From Tritonibacter aquimaris (GTDB taxonomy: Bacteria > Pseudomonadota > Alphaproteobacteria > Rhodobacterales > Rhodobacteraceae): a stretch of DNA of 64,000 nt. Made by a program: the position numbers and the translations under genes. Shown here piece after piece: positions 44,521-52,799 of the stretch. Below the pieces are notes generated by a model. It was not told where the DNA came from, did not search any database, and saw only the letters and a program-made list of their open reading frames with translations. The stretch covers positions 62,001 through 126,000 of the forward strand of contig NZ_WIXK01000008.1 of NCBI RefSeq assembly GCF_009617595.1. The letters are read 5' to 3'. How positions within the stretch are numbered: the stretch's first letter is position 1; each line of letters begins with the position of its first letter.

Positions 44521-45524
44521 CCAAGAAACACGATGCAATTTTTGACGCCGTTCTCAGCGGTATTGGCGGCGACGAACGCGCACCCAAAAAGGATCGCAGC
44601 GCGGGCCGGTTTCTCAAACGCGGCAATGCCATTGGCGACAAGGTCAGCGGTGATGTGGATGAAAAAACCCTGCAATGGGTCGATCCTGAACGCTGCAAAA
44701 TGTGGGATCGCCACAACCGCAACTATGATCTGCTGACGCCGGAAAACTGCGCCGATCTGATCGAAGGCATTCAGCAGCAGGGCAAACAGGAATTCCCTGC
44801 CGTAGTGCGCCGGGTTGAAGGCACGCCTGAGTTCGAAGTGATCTGCGGTGCGCGCCGCCACTATGCGATTTCCTGGCTGCGCGCCAACAATTACCCGCAG
44901 TATAAATATCTCGTCGAAGTACGGGATATGACGGATGAAGAGGCGTTTCGCCTCGCCGATATTGAAAACCGCGACCGGGCTGACATTTCCGACTATGAAC
45001 GCGCCTGTGACTATGCCGCCGCGGTAAAGCTTTATTATGGTGGCAAACAGAAAACCATGGCGCAGCGCTTGCAGGTGTCTGAGGCCTGGCTGTCGCGCTA
45101 TCTGTTTTTGGCCAAACTGCCCGAAGAAATCGTACACGCCTACCCGTCCCCCAATGACATCAAAGAGCTGCATGCGCGCACGTTGAAACCGTTCCTGGCC
45201 CAGGCCGCATCGCGTGAAGAAATGCTGGAACGCGCCGAGTGGCTGTCTTCGATGCGCGCGGTTGGCGCCACGACCGAGGGCATGCCGTGGAATGATGCGG
45301 GCAAAGTTCTGGCTGAGCTGAAACGCGCGGGCCAAGGCAAGGCGATCAAACGCACGCCCAAACCGTCGGTCAAACACACCTATAGCGCCAAGGGCACCAG
45401 CCATAATATCACCCGCACCGACAAAGGTGGCCGCATCCATCTGGAGATCGACAAAGAGATCCCAGAAAAAGACCTGCGCAAATTGCTGGATAAATTCCTG
45501 ATGGACCGCGCCGAAGGGCTCTGA
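44517..45524 (+). CDS. parB: Plasmid partition protein ParB
   Basis: A protein of 335 residues with the ParB/Spo0J N-domain (GARRHYAISWLRANN, then LADIENRDRADISDYERA) and the central HTH (MAQRLQVSEAWLSRYLFLAKL). The ATG overlaps the parA stop. It should bind centromere sites; two candidate palindromes lie immediately downstream. Confidence 0.95.
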   Translation: MTKKHDAIFDAVLSGIGGDERAPKKDRSAGRFLKRGNAIGDKVSGDVDEKTLQWVDPERCKMWDRHNRNYDLLTPENCADLIEGIQQQGKQEFPAVVRRVEGTPEFEVICGARRHYAISWLRANNYPQYKYLVEVRDMTDEEAFRLADIENRDRADISDYERACDYAAAVKLYYGGKQKTMAQRLQVSEAWLSRYLFLAKLPEEIVHAYPSPNDIKELHARTLKPFLAQAASREEMLERAEWLSSMRAVGATTEGMPWNDAGKVLAELKRAGQGKAIKRTPKPSVKHTYSAKGTSHNITRTDKGGRIHLEIDKEIPEKDLRKLLDKFLMDRAEGL

Positions 45525-45525
45525 A

Positions 45526-45545
45526 AAATTGCCAATTGGCAATTT
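45526..45545. promoter_or_regulatory. Candidate parS centromere, 20-bp perfect palindrome
   Basis: AAATTGCCAATTGGCAATTT is perfectly palindromic and starts two bases after the parB stop. Its core TTGCCA/TGGCAA recurs in a second palindrome at 45607. Position after parB and perfect symmetry suggest a ParB binding site. Confidence 0.65.
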
Positions 45546-45606
45546 CTGGCAAAACTGTTGTTTTTCAGGATGTTAATCTGAAGTTGCCGATTTTGAACCG
45601 GGAAAG

Positions 45607-45618
45607 TGGCAATTGCCA
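45607..45618. promoter_or_regulatory. Second candidate parS palindrome
   Basis: TGGCAATTGCCA, a perfect 12-bp palindrome sharing the TGGCAA/TTGCCA halves with the site at 45526 in inverted arrangement. It lies just before the terminator of the parAB operon. Confidence 0.5.
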
Positions 45619-45628
45619 GCCAAAACAG

Positions 45629-45656
45629 GGGCATCGCATCAGCGGTGCCCTTTTTT
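45629..45656 (+). terminator. Terminator of the parAB operon
   Basis: GGGCATCGC (45629-45637) pairs with GCGGTGCCC (45642-45650, one wobble) around an ATCA loop and is followed by six T. A clear rho-independent terminator. Confidence 0.9.
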
Positions 45657-45806
45657 AGTGGCGTGGCGGGGGATGAAACTCACTGATGGGGGGGACACAT
45701 CTGCGGCGTGATCGTCGCGGGCGGCGTATTTCGGGCAGGGCGATGGAGTCTTTTGCGCCGTCTTTTGGGTAGACGTTCAGTCAGCGCCGCGCTGTTGGGC
45801 TGATCA

Positions 45807-46859
45807 TCAAAGTCGCGAATGCTTGACCCGTGTGAGCCGTAAACGCGCCGGGGGGCGTGGGGCCCGGTCATAGGTTTCGTCCAGCGCGCGCTCTTGGGCT
45901 GCGCGGGTGGCAACCTCGGCAGCGGTGTTCGACCCGGCGCGCAAGGACCGGCTGGAGAACAGCGCCAGCCGGTCTTTTTCAGGAATGTCGGCGCGGATCC
46001 CCGATTTTAACACAGTGGTTTTGATCAGGCGGGCGATGTGTTTGTCATTGAGCCGTGCGCCTTGTACCCCCGAATTATCCCGCAACACCCGACGGAAAAC
46101 GGGGCCGCGCGCAATACCGGAAAACTGCAACCAGTGTTCCAGCGCCCGGATGGGGCAGCTGTGTTCTGAGGATCCCGGTGCGATCTCGGTCTCTGTCCAG
46201 CCGGTCTTGGTACGTTGGACAATCATCGCGTGGCCATCCTCCCATTCGATCCAGCCGCGGCCATCCTCGGTGTCGCCTTGGCGCGCATCAAGGTTGACGA
46301 TCGCAGAGCGGCGCAGATCTCCGGCGTAGCCCAACAGCAGGATCGCTTTGTCGCGGGCACCGCGCAGATCGGAGGAAAGGGTGGCGACCATCGCGCGCAG
46401 CTCATCTGGTGTGAGCGGCTGTTTCTGCTGCGACGTGCCCGCGTGGTTGTTGCGGATCTGCTCCAGCGCTGTGGTGATATGAGGATCTTTGCGATCAAGA
46501 TGCTGCCCGCGTTGGTGATAGGTCTTGGCCAATCCGGACAGACGCCGCGCTATCGTCGCAGGCGCAAGGGTGCCATCACACGGCGCGGCCATTTCAACGA
46601 TGTAAGATCCAACCAGAGCGGGATCAGGCGGGAAGGGATCAGCGCCATGTCGAAGGCACCAGCTGGAAAAGTGGTTCCAGTCGCTGGCGTAGGCTCTGTT
46701 GGTGGTTTGGCTGATGGGTCCTGCGGTGTTTTTGACGGAACCTTTGATTGAACCTTCTGACGTCACTGCGCCAGCATCAGCGCGGGCTGGTTGCGTGGCC
46801 TCAACACCGGGCGCATCAAACGCGCGGGGGCTTGTGGGGTTTTTGGGTGGGTGCGCCAT
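45807..46859 (-). CDS. Tyrosine recombinase/integrase with a degenerate catalytic C-terminus
   Basis: A protein of 350 residues. A core-binding domain (NRAYASDWNHFSSWCLRHGA) is followed by a catalytic domain with box I Arg183 (GDLRRSAIVNLD), Lys218 (TKTGW) and box II Arg307. The usual His of box II (HSLRAG) is Arg304 here (RSLRAG). The segment that normally carries the LGH motif appears deleted, leaving only Tyr330 in ETYDRA. It may be inactive, or its C-terminus may have been altered by deletion or frameshift. It starts 16 bases from a perfect 37-bp inverted repeat. Confidence 0.75.
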   Translation of the reverse strand: MAHPPKNPTSPRAFDAPGVEATQPARADAGAVTSEGSIKGSVKNTAGPISQTTNRAYASDWNHFSSWCLRHGADPFPPDPALVGSYIVEMAAPCDGTLAPATIARRLSGLAKTYHQRGQHLDRKDPHITTALEQIRNNHAGTSQQKQPLTPDELRAMVATLSSDLRGARDKAILLLGYAGDLRRSAIVNLDARQGDTEDGRGWIEWEDGHAMIVQRTKTGWTETEIAPGSSEHSCPIRALEHWLQFSGIARGPVFRRVLRDNSGVQGARLNDKHIARLIKTTVLKSGIRADIPEKDRLALFSSRSLRAGSNTAAEVATRAAQERALDETYDRAPRPPARLRLTRVKHSRL

Positions 46860-46875
46860 GGAGGGGGATTTTATC

Positions 46876-46912
46876 CATTATGTCCGATAATGCAATATTA
46901 TCGGACATAATG
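46876..46912. repeat. Perfect 37-bp inverted repeat upstream of the recombinase gene
   Basis: Arms CATTATGTCCGATAAT (46876-46891) and ATTATCGGACATAATG (46897-46912) match perfectly around GCAAT. It could be a recombination core (11-bp arms flanking a 7-bp centre, as tyrosine recombinases use), a serine-resolvase crossover-like site (TGTC...GACA), or a large operator for the adjacent gene. Confidence 0.85.
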
Positions 46913-47221
46913 AGGGAATGTAGGCGAGGCGGGGTGAGATAGCGATTTTTGCCTGCACATCGCGCGTTTCGCACAAGGATCTGGCGGGTGGTGTGGGGCA
47001 GGGGGCTACATTGGCTCTGCAGACAGAGCGGGAGACTTCGCGACGAATGTCAGTCGGCGGATCAGTGTCTAATAGGCGTCTTTGGGAGCATCCGCAGCCA
47101 ATAGGGACGTTCTGCGCGTGGCAGGAACAAAAGGGCAGGGGGCATTGTGCCAGATGTCGTCACAGGTCGCTGCGGCAGGTGGGTTCAGATCAGCAGCGTC
47201 CCTGCACGTGCTGAACGGGCA
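46913..47221. other. Gene-free stretch between the recombinase and modC
   Basis: Together with the 37-bp inverted repeat this makes a 362-base gap. Short open frames here have no recognisable motif or ribosome site. The promoter of the leftward recombinase gene may lie at its left end. Nothing else is seen. Confidence 0.6.
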
Positions 47222-48298
47222 TCAGCTGATCTTGCCAGCAGAAATCGCCACGGATTTGATGATGGCATAGATCTCTTCTCCGGCGGTGATGGCCAGGCGA
47301 TCAAGGCTGCGTTTGGTGATTTCGGCAAACAGCTGTTCTGTTCCGTTTTGCAATACAACAACCGCTTTGTGGTTGGCACCCGGGTGCACGGCGGACACGC
47401 GGGTTTTTAACACGTTGAGCGCAGAGATTTCTTGTGGGGCGTGGCGTGCCAGGATCACGTCTTGCGCCGCGATCTGAAGGTGCACCTGCGTGCCAACGGG
47501 CACTGAGAGTTGCTGAACAAATATAGGTTGCCCCCCAACCCGCAATGCCGTCAGCCCATCGTGATCATGCGCGTCGACCATTGCTGTCAAAACCGCCCTG
47601 GCGGGGTGGTCTGCGTCTGAGCACAGCTGGGCGCTGCCAAAGACCGTGTCAAACGAGCCTTGTTTCAGCACCTTGCCCTTGGACACAGCAACAACGGATG
47701 TCGCCAGTCGCGCGACCTCGGTCTGGGAGTGGCTGACATAGAGGATCGGCACCGACAGGGTGTCGCGCAGCTGCTCGAAATAGGGCAGGATTTCCATCTT
47801 GCGGCTCTGATCAAGGGCGGCCAGCGGTTCATCCGCGATGAGCAGATCCGGATCCGACAATAAGGCCCTGCCGATGGCGACCCGTTGTTTTTCCCCGCCC
47901 GACAGATGTGCGGGGTGACGGGTCAGGCTGTGTTCCAGCCCCAGCATGGCGATGATATCGTCATAGGACTGGCGCGTCTTGCGAGCACGGGCAAACCGGC
48001 GCCCATAGCGCAGGTTCTGCTCTACCGACAAATGCGGCAGCAGCCGCGCGTCTTGGAAGATATAGCCAATGCGCCGCTGATGCGGGGGCAGCCAGATGCT
48101 GCGATCGCTGTCGCATAGGATACGATCGCCAATGCGCAGCTCGGCCCAATCCGGCCGCAACAGCCCGGCCGTAATATTGGCAATTGTTGTCTTGCCCGAG
48201 CCAGAGGGGCCAAACAGCGCGGTGACACCGGCATGGGCCTCAAGGTCGATATCCAGGGCGAGGTTGGGCAGCTGGTGGCGCATTGCGATTTTCAGCAT
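47222..48298 (-). CDS. modC: Molybdate ABC transporter ATP-binding protein
   Basis: A protein of 358 residues. Walker A is LFGPSGSGKTTIANI, the signature LSGGEKQRVAIGRALL and Walker B LLIADEPLAALD. The C-terminal 60 or so residues are a Mop-type oxyanion-binding domain (EISALNVLKTRVSAVHPGAN), which senses cytoplasmic molybdate. Its ATG overlaps the modB stop. Confidence 0.95.
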   Translation of the reverse strand: MLKIAMRHQLPNLALDIDLEAHAGVTALFGPSGSGKTTIANITAGLLRPDWAELRIGDRILCDSDRSIWLPPHQRRIGYIFQDARLLPHLSVEQNLRYGRRFARARKTRQSYDDIIAMLGLEHSLTRHPAHLSGGEKQRVAIGRALLSDPDLLIADEPLAALDQSRKMEILPYFEQLRDTLSVPILYVSHSQTEVARLATSVVAVSKGKVLKQGSFDTVFGSAQLCSDADHPARAVLTAMVDAHDHDGLTALRVGGQPIFVQQLSVPVGTQVHLQIAAQDVILARHAPQEISALNVLKTRVSAVHPGANHKAVVVLQNGTEQLFAEITKRSLDRLAITAGEEIYAIIKSVAISAGKIS

Positions 48299-48990
48299 CA
48301 GAGCCCATCCAATCTGCGTTGCATGCGGCGGGCAAAGACTTCGGAGAGAAACAGCGCCAAGAGCGCAATCAGCACCGACAGCAGCACCATGCGCCCGACG
48401 CTTGCCTCAGCCCCGGGGACTTGCAGCAGCGCATAGATTGCCGAGGGGATCGTTTGTGTTTGCCCCGGAATATTGCCAACAAATGTGATGGTTGCGCCAA
48501 ATTCACCCAGTGCCTTGGCAAAGGCCAAAATGCCCCCCGTCAGCAGGCCCGGCAGCATCAAGGGCAGCGTCACCGTGGTAAATACCCGCACGGGCGAGGC
48601 CCCCAATGTGGCGGCGGCCTGCTCAAGGCGTTGATCCACCGCTTCCAGCGACAGGCGCAGCGCCCGGAGCATCAAGGGAAAGGCCATGACCGCAGCGGCA
48701 AGGGCTGCGCCGCTCCAGCGAAAGGCCAGTACAATTCCGAGCTCTTTCAGATGCTGGCCAATGAAACCCTGGGTGCCAAAGACCACAAGCAACAGATAGC
48801 CGGTGACCACAGGGGGCAAAATCAGCGGCAGATGGGCCAGGCCGTTTACAATTGCTTTGCCCGGAAATTCCCACCGCACCAGCGCATAGGCGGTGAACAG
48901 GGCAACAGGCGCCATAAAGAGCGTGGCCCAAAAGGCGACTTTGGCGGATAGGAAAACGGCCTGCCATTCTGCGGGACCAAGAAACCCCAT
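48298..48990 (-). CDS. modB: Molybdate ABC transporter permease
   Basis: A protein of 230 residues with five to six membrane helices and the permease loop LEQAAATLGASPVRVFTTVTLP (EAA motif) near the middle. The ATG at 48990 was chosen because modB proteins begin around here (GFLGPAEWQAVFLSAKVAF) and it lies one base after the modA stop. It forms the membrane channel for molybdate with ModC and ModA. Confidence 0.93.
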   Translation of the reverse strand: MGFLGPAEWQAVFLSAKVAFWATLFMAPVALFTAYALVRWEFPGKAIVNGLAHLPLILPPVVTGYLLLVVFGTQGFIGQHLKELGIVLAFRWSGAALAAAVMAFPLMLRALRLSLEAVDQRLEQAAATLGASPVRVFTTVTLPLMLPGLLTGGILAFAKALGEFGATITFVGNIPGQTQTIPSAIYALLQVPGAEASVGRMVLLSVLIALLALFLSEVFARRMQRRLDGL

Positions 48991-48991
48991 G

Positions 48992-49801
48992 TTATTGCTC
49001 CTCGGTGAACAGCGGCACAAACCCGTGGTGGCGCAAGGCGGCCCGTGCCGTTTCAGAGCGCAGGAACGTCAAAACCTGTTCTGCCTGTTCAGAGCCGGTG
49101 ACAGCGGCGGCAGGGTACAGGATGGGGCTGTGGGTGTTTTCCGGAAACAGCCCCACCAGATCAATATCCGGGTTTTTATGGGCGTCGCTTGCATAGACGA
49201 TACCCAGCCCCAGCTCACCCCGTGCCACCAATCGCACCGCAGCGCGCACATTATCCAGCTGCACGACATGTGGCGCAAGCTCGTGCCACAGGCCCAACGC
49301 CTCCAGCGCTTCTTTGCCGTATTGGCCCGCAGGCACCGCATGGACCAATCCCATGGCGATCTTTTGCTGTTTCTGCGTGGCCAAAACGCGGCGCAGATCC
49401 CTAGAGCCGGTTTCAAGCGTCTTGGCCGCGACCAGTGCAAGCCGGTTGCGCACAAGATCAAAACGGCTGTTGGGGTCAATGGCCCCCTGTGCTGCCAGAT
49501 GATCCATCCAGCTTTGATTGGCTGAAATAAACACATCCGCAGGCGCGCCCAATTGTATCTGGCGCGCGATCAACGCGGATCCTGCATAGCTGAGTATCAG
49601 CGGGTTGCCGGTTTTGGTTTCATAGTGGGGCGCGAGCTCATCCAAGACCGGCTTTAAGCTGGATGCGGCAAAAACAGTGACCGGCTCTGCCCCGGCGTGG
49701 CTGGGCAAACTGGCCCCAATGCAGCCCCAGAGCATATATATCGCGGCCCCGAGCATAAGGCGCAGATGCGCGAAAAATGAAACAGCAAGTCGTTTGATCA
49801 T
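48992..49801 (-). CDS. modA: Molybdate-binding periplasmic protein
   Basis: A protein of 269 residues. A long signal region with a hydrophobic helix (LMLGAAIYMLWGCIGASL) precedes the ModA start VTVFAASSLKPVLDELAP. The ligand-site Ser/Ala residues and the GLVHAVPAGQYGKEALEALG segment are conserved. The ATG at 49801 is used; the signal is longer than usual, so a later start is possible. No convincing ModE site was seen upstream. Confidence 0.92.
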   Translation of the reverse strand: MIKRLAVSFFAHLRLMLGAAIYMLWGCIGASLPSHAGAEPVTVFAASSLKPVLDELAPHYETKTGNPLILSYAGSALIARQIQLGAPADVFISANQSWMDHLAAQGAIDPNSRFDLVRNRLALVAAKTLETGSRDLRRVLATQKQQKIAMGLVHAVPAGQYGKEALEALGLWHELAPHVVQLDNVRAAVRLVARGELGLGIVYASDAHKNPDIDLVGLFPENTHSPILYPAAAVTGSEQAEQVLTFLRSETARAALRHHGFVPLFTEEQ

Positions 49802-49937
49802 ATCAGGCCAACACCGATGACGTTCGGATATGGGTGCGGCATTCAACCATCCAAGTCAATCGGGATGCCAAAATGGTGAGATCTGTTTCCAGCTGCTGGC
49901 TCCCCGTTTTCGGGTGCAGGCAGGGAGCATATGGTAA

Positions 49938-49968
49938 AGATGCCCATCCAACGGGTGGACAGGCATCT
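49938..49968 (-). terminator. Probable terminator after cheD
   Basis: On the minus strand AGATGCC pairs with GGCATCT, with an inner TCCA/TGGA stem, followed by TTTA. It lies 26 bases beyond the cheD stop. The plus strand carries six T on the other side. Confidence 0.5.
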
Positions 49969-49993
49969 GTATTTTTTGCTGCAAAATTGAAGG

Positions 49994-50557
49994 TCAGAAC
50001 AGCATAACGTCGCCCGTTCCCGCCGCAGGCTTGGGTGCGGCAGGTGGGGGAGGGGCGGCGGCCGCCCGCTCGATCTTGTCGAGGGTTTGATCATTTTGCA
50101 CATGGGTTTGCTGCGCCGCGCCGGAGACCGGGTGAAACCGCACCCGCCGTGCCGATGTTCCACCCACGCTGGAGGAGATACAGGGGATGCCTTCGTCGCG
50201 CAGGAAGCTTTGGATGAAGGCAGTGTTTTTTGCGCCGATATCCGAAAGGTTCACCGACATCTTTGCGCCGCCAAACACTTTGGCCTGAAGATTGCGCCGT
50301 TGGGCACCCTTCTTCATGATGCCATTGATCAGCAGCTCCATTGCATGCACGCCATAGCGCGCGCTGGCAGCCCCGGCACCATTGGAATGGGCCAACAGGA
50401 AATGGTTCATACCGCCGACGCCGTTTTGGTCGTCATAGACACAGGCCGCGATACACGAGCCCAAGACCGTAGACAGCACAACACTTGGATCCGTTGTGAC
50501 GCGGTACTCGCCCTGAAGGACAGTCACCGTTTTCTTATTTGTGAATACACTGCTCAA
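49994..50557 (-). CDS. cheD: Chemoreceptor glutamine deamidase
   Basis: A protein of 187 residues. The catalytic Cys35 is in STVLGSCIAACVYD with Thr30 before it, and His52 is in GGMNHFLL. The FGGAKM and later GGTSARRVRF segments are family features. The C-terminal 30 residues are Ala/Pro-rich and probably disordered. It deamidates or adjusts chemoreceptor glutamines. It is downstream of cheB in the same direction (24 bases). Confidence 0.93.
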   Translation of the reverse strand: MSSVFTNKKTVTVLQGEYRVTTDPSVVLSTVLGSCIAACVYDDQNGVGGMNHFLLAHSNGAGAASARYGVHAMELLINGIMKKGAQRRNLQAKVFGGAKMSVNLSDIGAKNTAFIQSFLRDEGIPCISSSVGGTSARRVRFHPVSGAAQQTHVQNDQTLDKIERAAAAPPPPAAPKPAAGTGDVMLF

Positions 50558-50581
50558 AGCGGTTTTCCTTCCAAGGTTCTA

Positions 50582-51586
50582 TTATGTTTTGCACGCCTGC
50601 AGCAACGCGCCGGCCATACGTGCAAGAGAGACTTGTTTCTGGGCACCGCCGTTTTCCCATGCAACACGTGGCATGCCGTAAACGACCGAGCTTTGTTTAT
50701 CCTGGGCAAAGGTTGTGGCCCCGGCATTGCGCAGATCCAAAAGGCCTTTTGCACCATCTTGCCCCATGCCTGTCAGGATGGCGGCGACAACGTCTTTGGC
50801 AAAGGGCACGGCTGAGGAAAACAGCGCATCCACCGAGGGCATATGGCCCGAGATGGGTGGACCTTCTTTCAATCGGGTTCGAAGCGGTTTGCGCTGCGAC
50901 ATGCCGAAATGGCGCGTTTGGCCCGCCGCAACATAGACGTGCCCGTGTTCAATCGGGCGGTTATCATCTGCGGCAACCACTTTGGCCGGGCAGATCCGAT
51001 CAAGCAGCGAGACCAGCCCCTGACCAAAGTTTTTACCAGTATGCTGTACGATCAATGTGGGAGGGCAATCGGTTGGAAAGCCAACCAAGACACTGCGCAG
51101 GGCTTCGACGCCTCCGGTTGAGGAGCCGATCAGAATCATCTTGTTGGATTTGGGCGCGCTTGGCTGCGCGCTTGGACGGCCACGCGTTTGTGGTGCATTC
51201 TTGCGCGGCGCCTTCACCATCATGTCGAAATATTGAATGAACTGGCGCGGGCTGTCAGATTTTGTCAGTTCAAAAATACCGGCCCCAACATTGAGCAGCG
51301 GTGAGGCACGACGCGCAGGAGCTGCGTTCATATCATCCATCACCGAAACCCAGCGAATATCCAAGGCGTTGAACAGTGCGAGCATCATTTCAAACTCAGC
51401 GAGTTTGGTGAACCCATCTTCCACAAAGGCAAATTTAGGCTGCCCCGCCTCGGCCTGATTGTAGGCCATCATCAAATTGTTTGCCAGCAGCACCTGCATG
51501 CCTGGATACGCGGCTTCCATGCTGGCTTGCAACGCGCGTGCGAATATTCGGTCTGTGGTAATGATCAAAACGCTAGAGGACGGCAA
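50582..51586 (-). CDS. cheB: Chemotaxis methylesterase CheB with a degenerate receiver domain
   Basis: A protein of 334 residues. The C-terminal methylesterase domain is intact: Ser156 in IGSSTGGVEA, His182 in IVQHTGK and Asp277 in LTGMGQDG. The N-terminal receiver lacks the usual acidic pair after strand 1 (VLIITTDRIF instead of VLVVDDS), and the phospho-Asp strand reads FAFVEDGFTK. Lys109 (ELTKS) is kept. Activation by CheA phosphorylation is therefore doubtful. It demethylates receptor glutamates. Confidence 0.9.
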   Translation of the reverse strand: MPSSSVLIITTDRIFARALQASMEAAYPGMQVLLANNLMMAYNQAEAGQPKFAFVEDGFTKLAEFEMMLALFNALDIRWVSVMDDMNAAPARRASPLLNVGAGIFELTKSDSPRQFIQYFDMMVKAPRKNAPQTRGRPSAQPSAPKSNKMILIGSSTGGVEALRSVLVGFPTDCPPTLIVQHTGKNFGQGLVSLLDRICPAKVVAADDNRPIEHGHVYVAAGQTRHFGMSQRKPLRTRLKEGPPISGHMPSVDALFSSAVPFAKDVVAAILTGMGQDGAKGLLDLRNAGATTFAQDKQSSVVYGMPRVAWENGGAQKQVSLARMAGALLQACKT

Positions 51587-52139
51587 TGCAGCACCTTTAC
51601 CTTAATTCGACCATTGGTCGAGTGTATTTCTTAAATAGGGTTTAGGTCGTTCAAACGTCATACACCCCAATGGAGCCAGTATTCATATGAAAGTATTGCC
51701 GAAGGGTTTCTAAGGGCGTGAAAATGGCACCAAAGATATAAAACACAGGCCTTAAAATCCCTAAACATTGAAGCTTTGCTGGTTAGATTGTTCCTACACA
51801 GCCAGTGAAACAAGGAAGATCGATCCATGCGCGGTCTGTGCCAAAATATGTATTTTCTATGCGCATTATAATGTCGAAACTCGGCAGGAGAAGAATGCGG
51901 CCCCCATCAATAAGTCCGAAGTGGTGAAAAGCGGGCAGTTTTCGGCGCGTCGTTATGAATGCATACAAATACAGCCCGCGCGCATTTGATAAAAAAGCGA
52001 ATTATTCAAAAGCTCGGTCAATACCCAAAAAGGGCTATTGAGCCTTGGGTGCGGCAATCAATTATTAAGGCCCTTGCCGTAGAAATCTCCTATCGCAAGT
52101 CAAATCTGTCGCCAACAACGGGGGTGTGAATCGCTGGAT
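51587..52139. other. Divergent intergenic region between cheB and the cheS-like gene
   Basis: A gene-free, AT-rich 553 bases. It includes a 15-bp palindrome TCGACCATTGGTCGA (51607-51621) 20 bases upstream of cheB and an imperfect hairpin at 52018-52041 (TCAATA/TATTGA around CCC-A5-GGG). Promoters for both che transcripts must be here, but no confident -35/-10 or sigma-28 site could be read. Short open frames show no coding signs. Confidence 0.6.
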
Positions 52140-52427
52140 ATGTCGATGGAAACACAAAAGTTCCCTTTGGATTTACCAAATCCGTACACTGAGCTCGATC
52201 CTCTGATCAATTTCCTTCGGGGAGCTCAATCACAAGCTGTCGAGATCGACTGCGGAGGTGTGAAAATCATGCCTTCCCGTGGATTGCAGCTTCTGCTCAG
52301 CGCCGAACAGCAATGGCGTTCCGAGGGGCTTGGTTTTGCCGTGAAAAACATCGGTGAAAGCTGCCGCAAATCCCTGACACTGCTGGGCTTAGAACCCGCC
52401 CGATTTGAAGACGAGGAAACAGCATGA
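52140..52427 (+). CDS. cheS: STAS-domain protein, CheS-like, first gene of the che operon
   Basis: A protein of 95 residues with a STAS-like core: VEIDCGGVKIMPSRGLQLLL (strand, loop, helix) and LGFAVKNIGESCRKSLTLLG. In rhizobia a protein of this size at the same place (before cheY and cheA) is CheS, which binds CheA and speeds loss of phosphate from CheY1. Assignment rests on size, fold and position. It overlaps the next gene by four bases. Confidence 0.7.
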   Translation: MSMETQKFPLDLPNPYTELDPLINFLRGAQSQAVEIDCGGVKIMPSRGLQLLLSAEQQWRSEGLGFAVKNIGESCRKSLTLLGLEPARFEDEETA

Positions 52428-52798
52428 AGACCAAAGTTCTGGCAATCGACGATTCCCGTACTATCCGGAATCTGCTTGCGGCCGCATTGGAAGAGGCCGG
52501 GTTCGAGTACCACAGCGCGGTAGATGGCCGCGAAGGTGTCGACAAATATCCCAGCGTGGCACCGGATGTGGTGATCACCGATATCAACATGCCCAACCTT
52601 GATGGCTTTGGCGTGATCGAAGAGCTGCGCGGCGACAAGATCAATTCCAAGGTTCCGATTCTGGTTCTGACCACGGAAAGCGCGCCTGAGCTGAAGGCCC
52701 GTGCCCGCGATGCAGGTGCAACTGGCTGGATCACCAAGCCGTTTGACGATCAGTCGCTGATTTTTGCGCTGAAGCGCGTTACAGGAGCAGCTGCATAA
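52424..52798 (+). CDS. cheY1: Chemotaxis response regulator CheY
   Basis: A single-domain receiver of 124 residues: acidic pair in VLAIDDSRTIR, phospho-Asp in DVVITDINMPNLDG, Thr in VLVLTTES and Lys in GWITKPFDD. All phosphorylation residues are kept. It lies between the cheS-like gene and cheA, the position of the CheY1 sink in rhizobial operons. Its exact role (motor binding or phosphate sink) is undetermined. Confidence 0.92.
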   Translation: MKTKVLAIDDSRTIRNLLAAALEEAGFEYHSAVDGREGVDKYPSVAPDVVITDINMPNLDGFGVIEELRGDKINSKVPILVLTTESAPELKARARDAGATGWITKPFDDQSLIFALKRVTGAAA

Positions 52799-52799
52799 G

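Noticed and set aside
51768-51989. 73-codon open frame in the cheB/cheS gap
   Set aside because: AT-rich, no ribosome site, and composition not protein-like.
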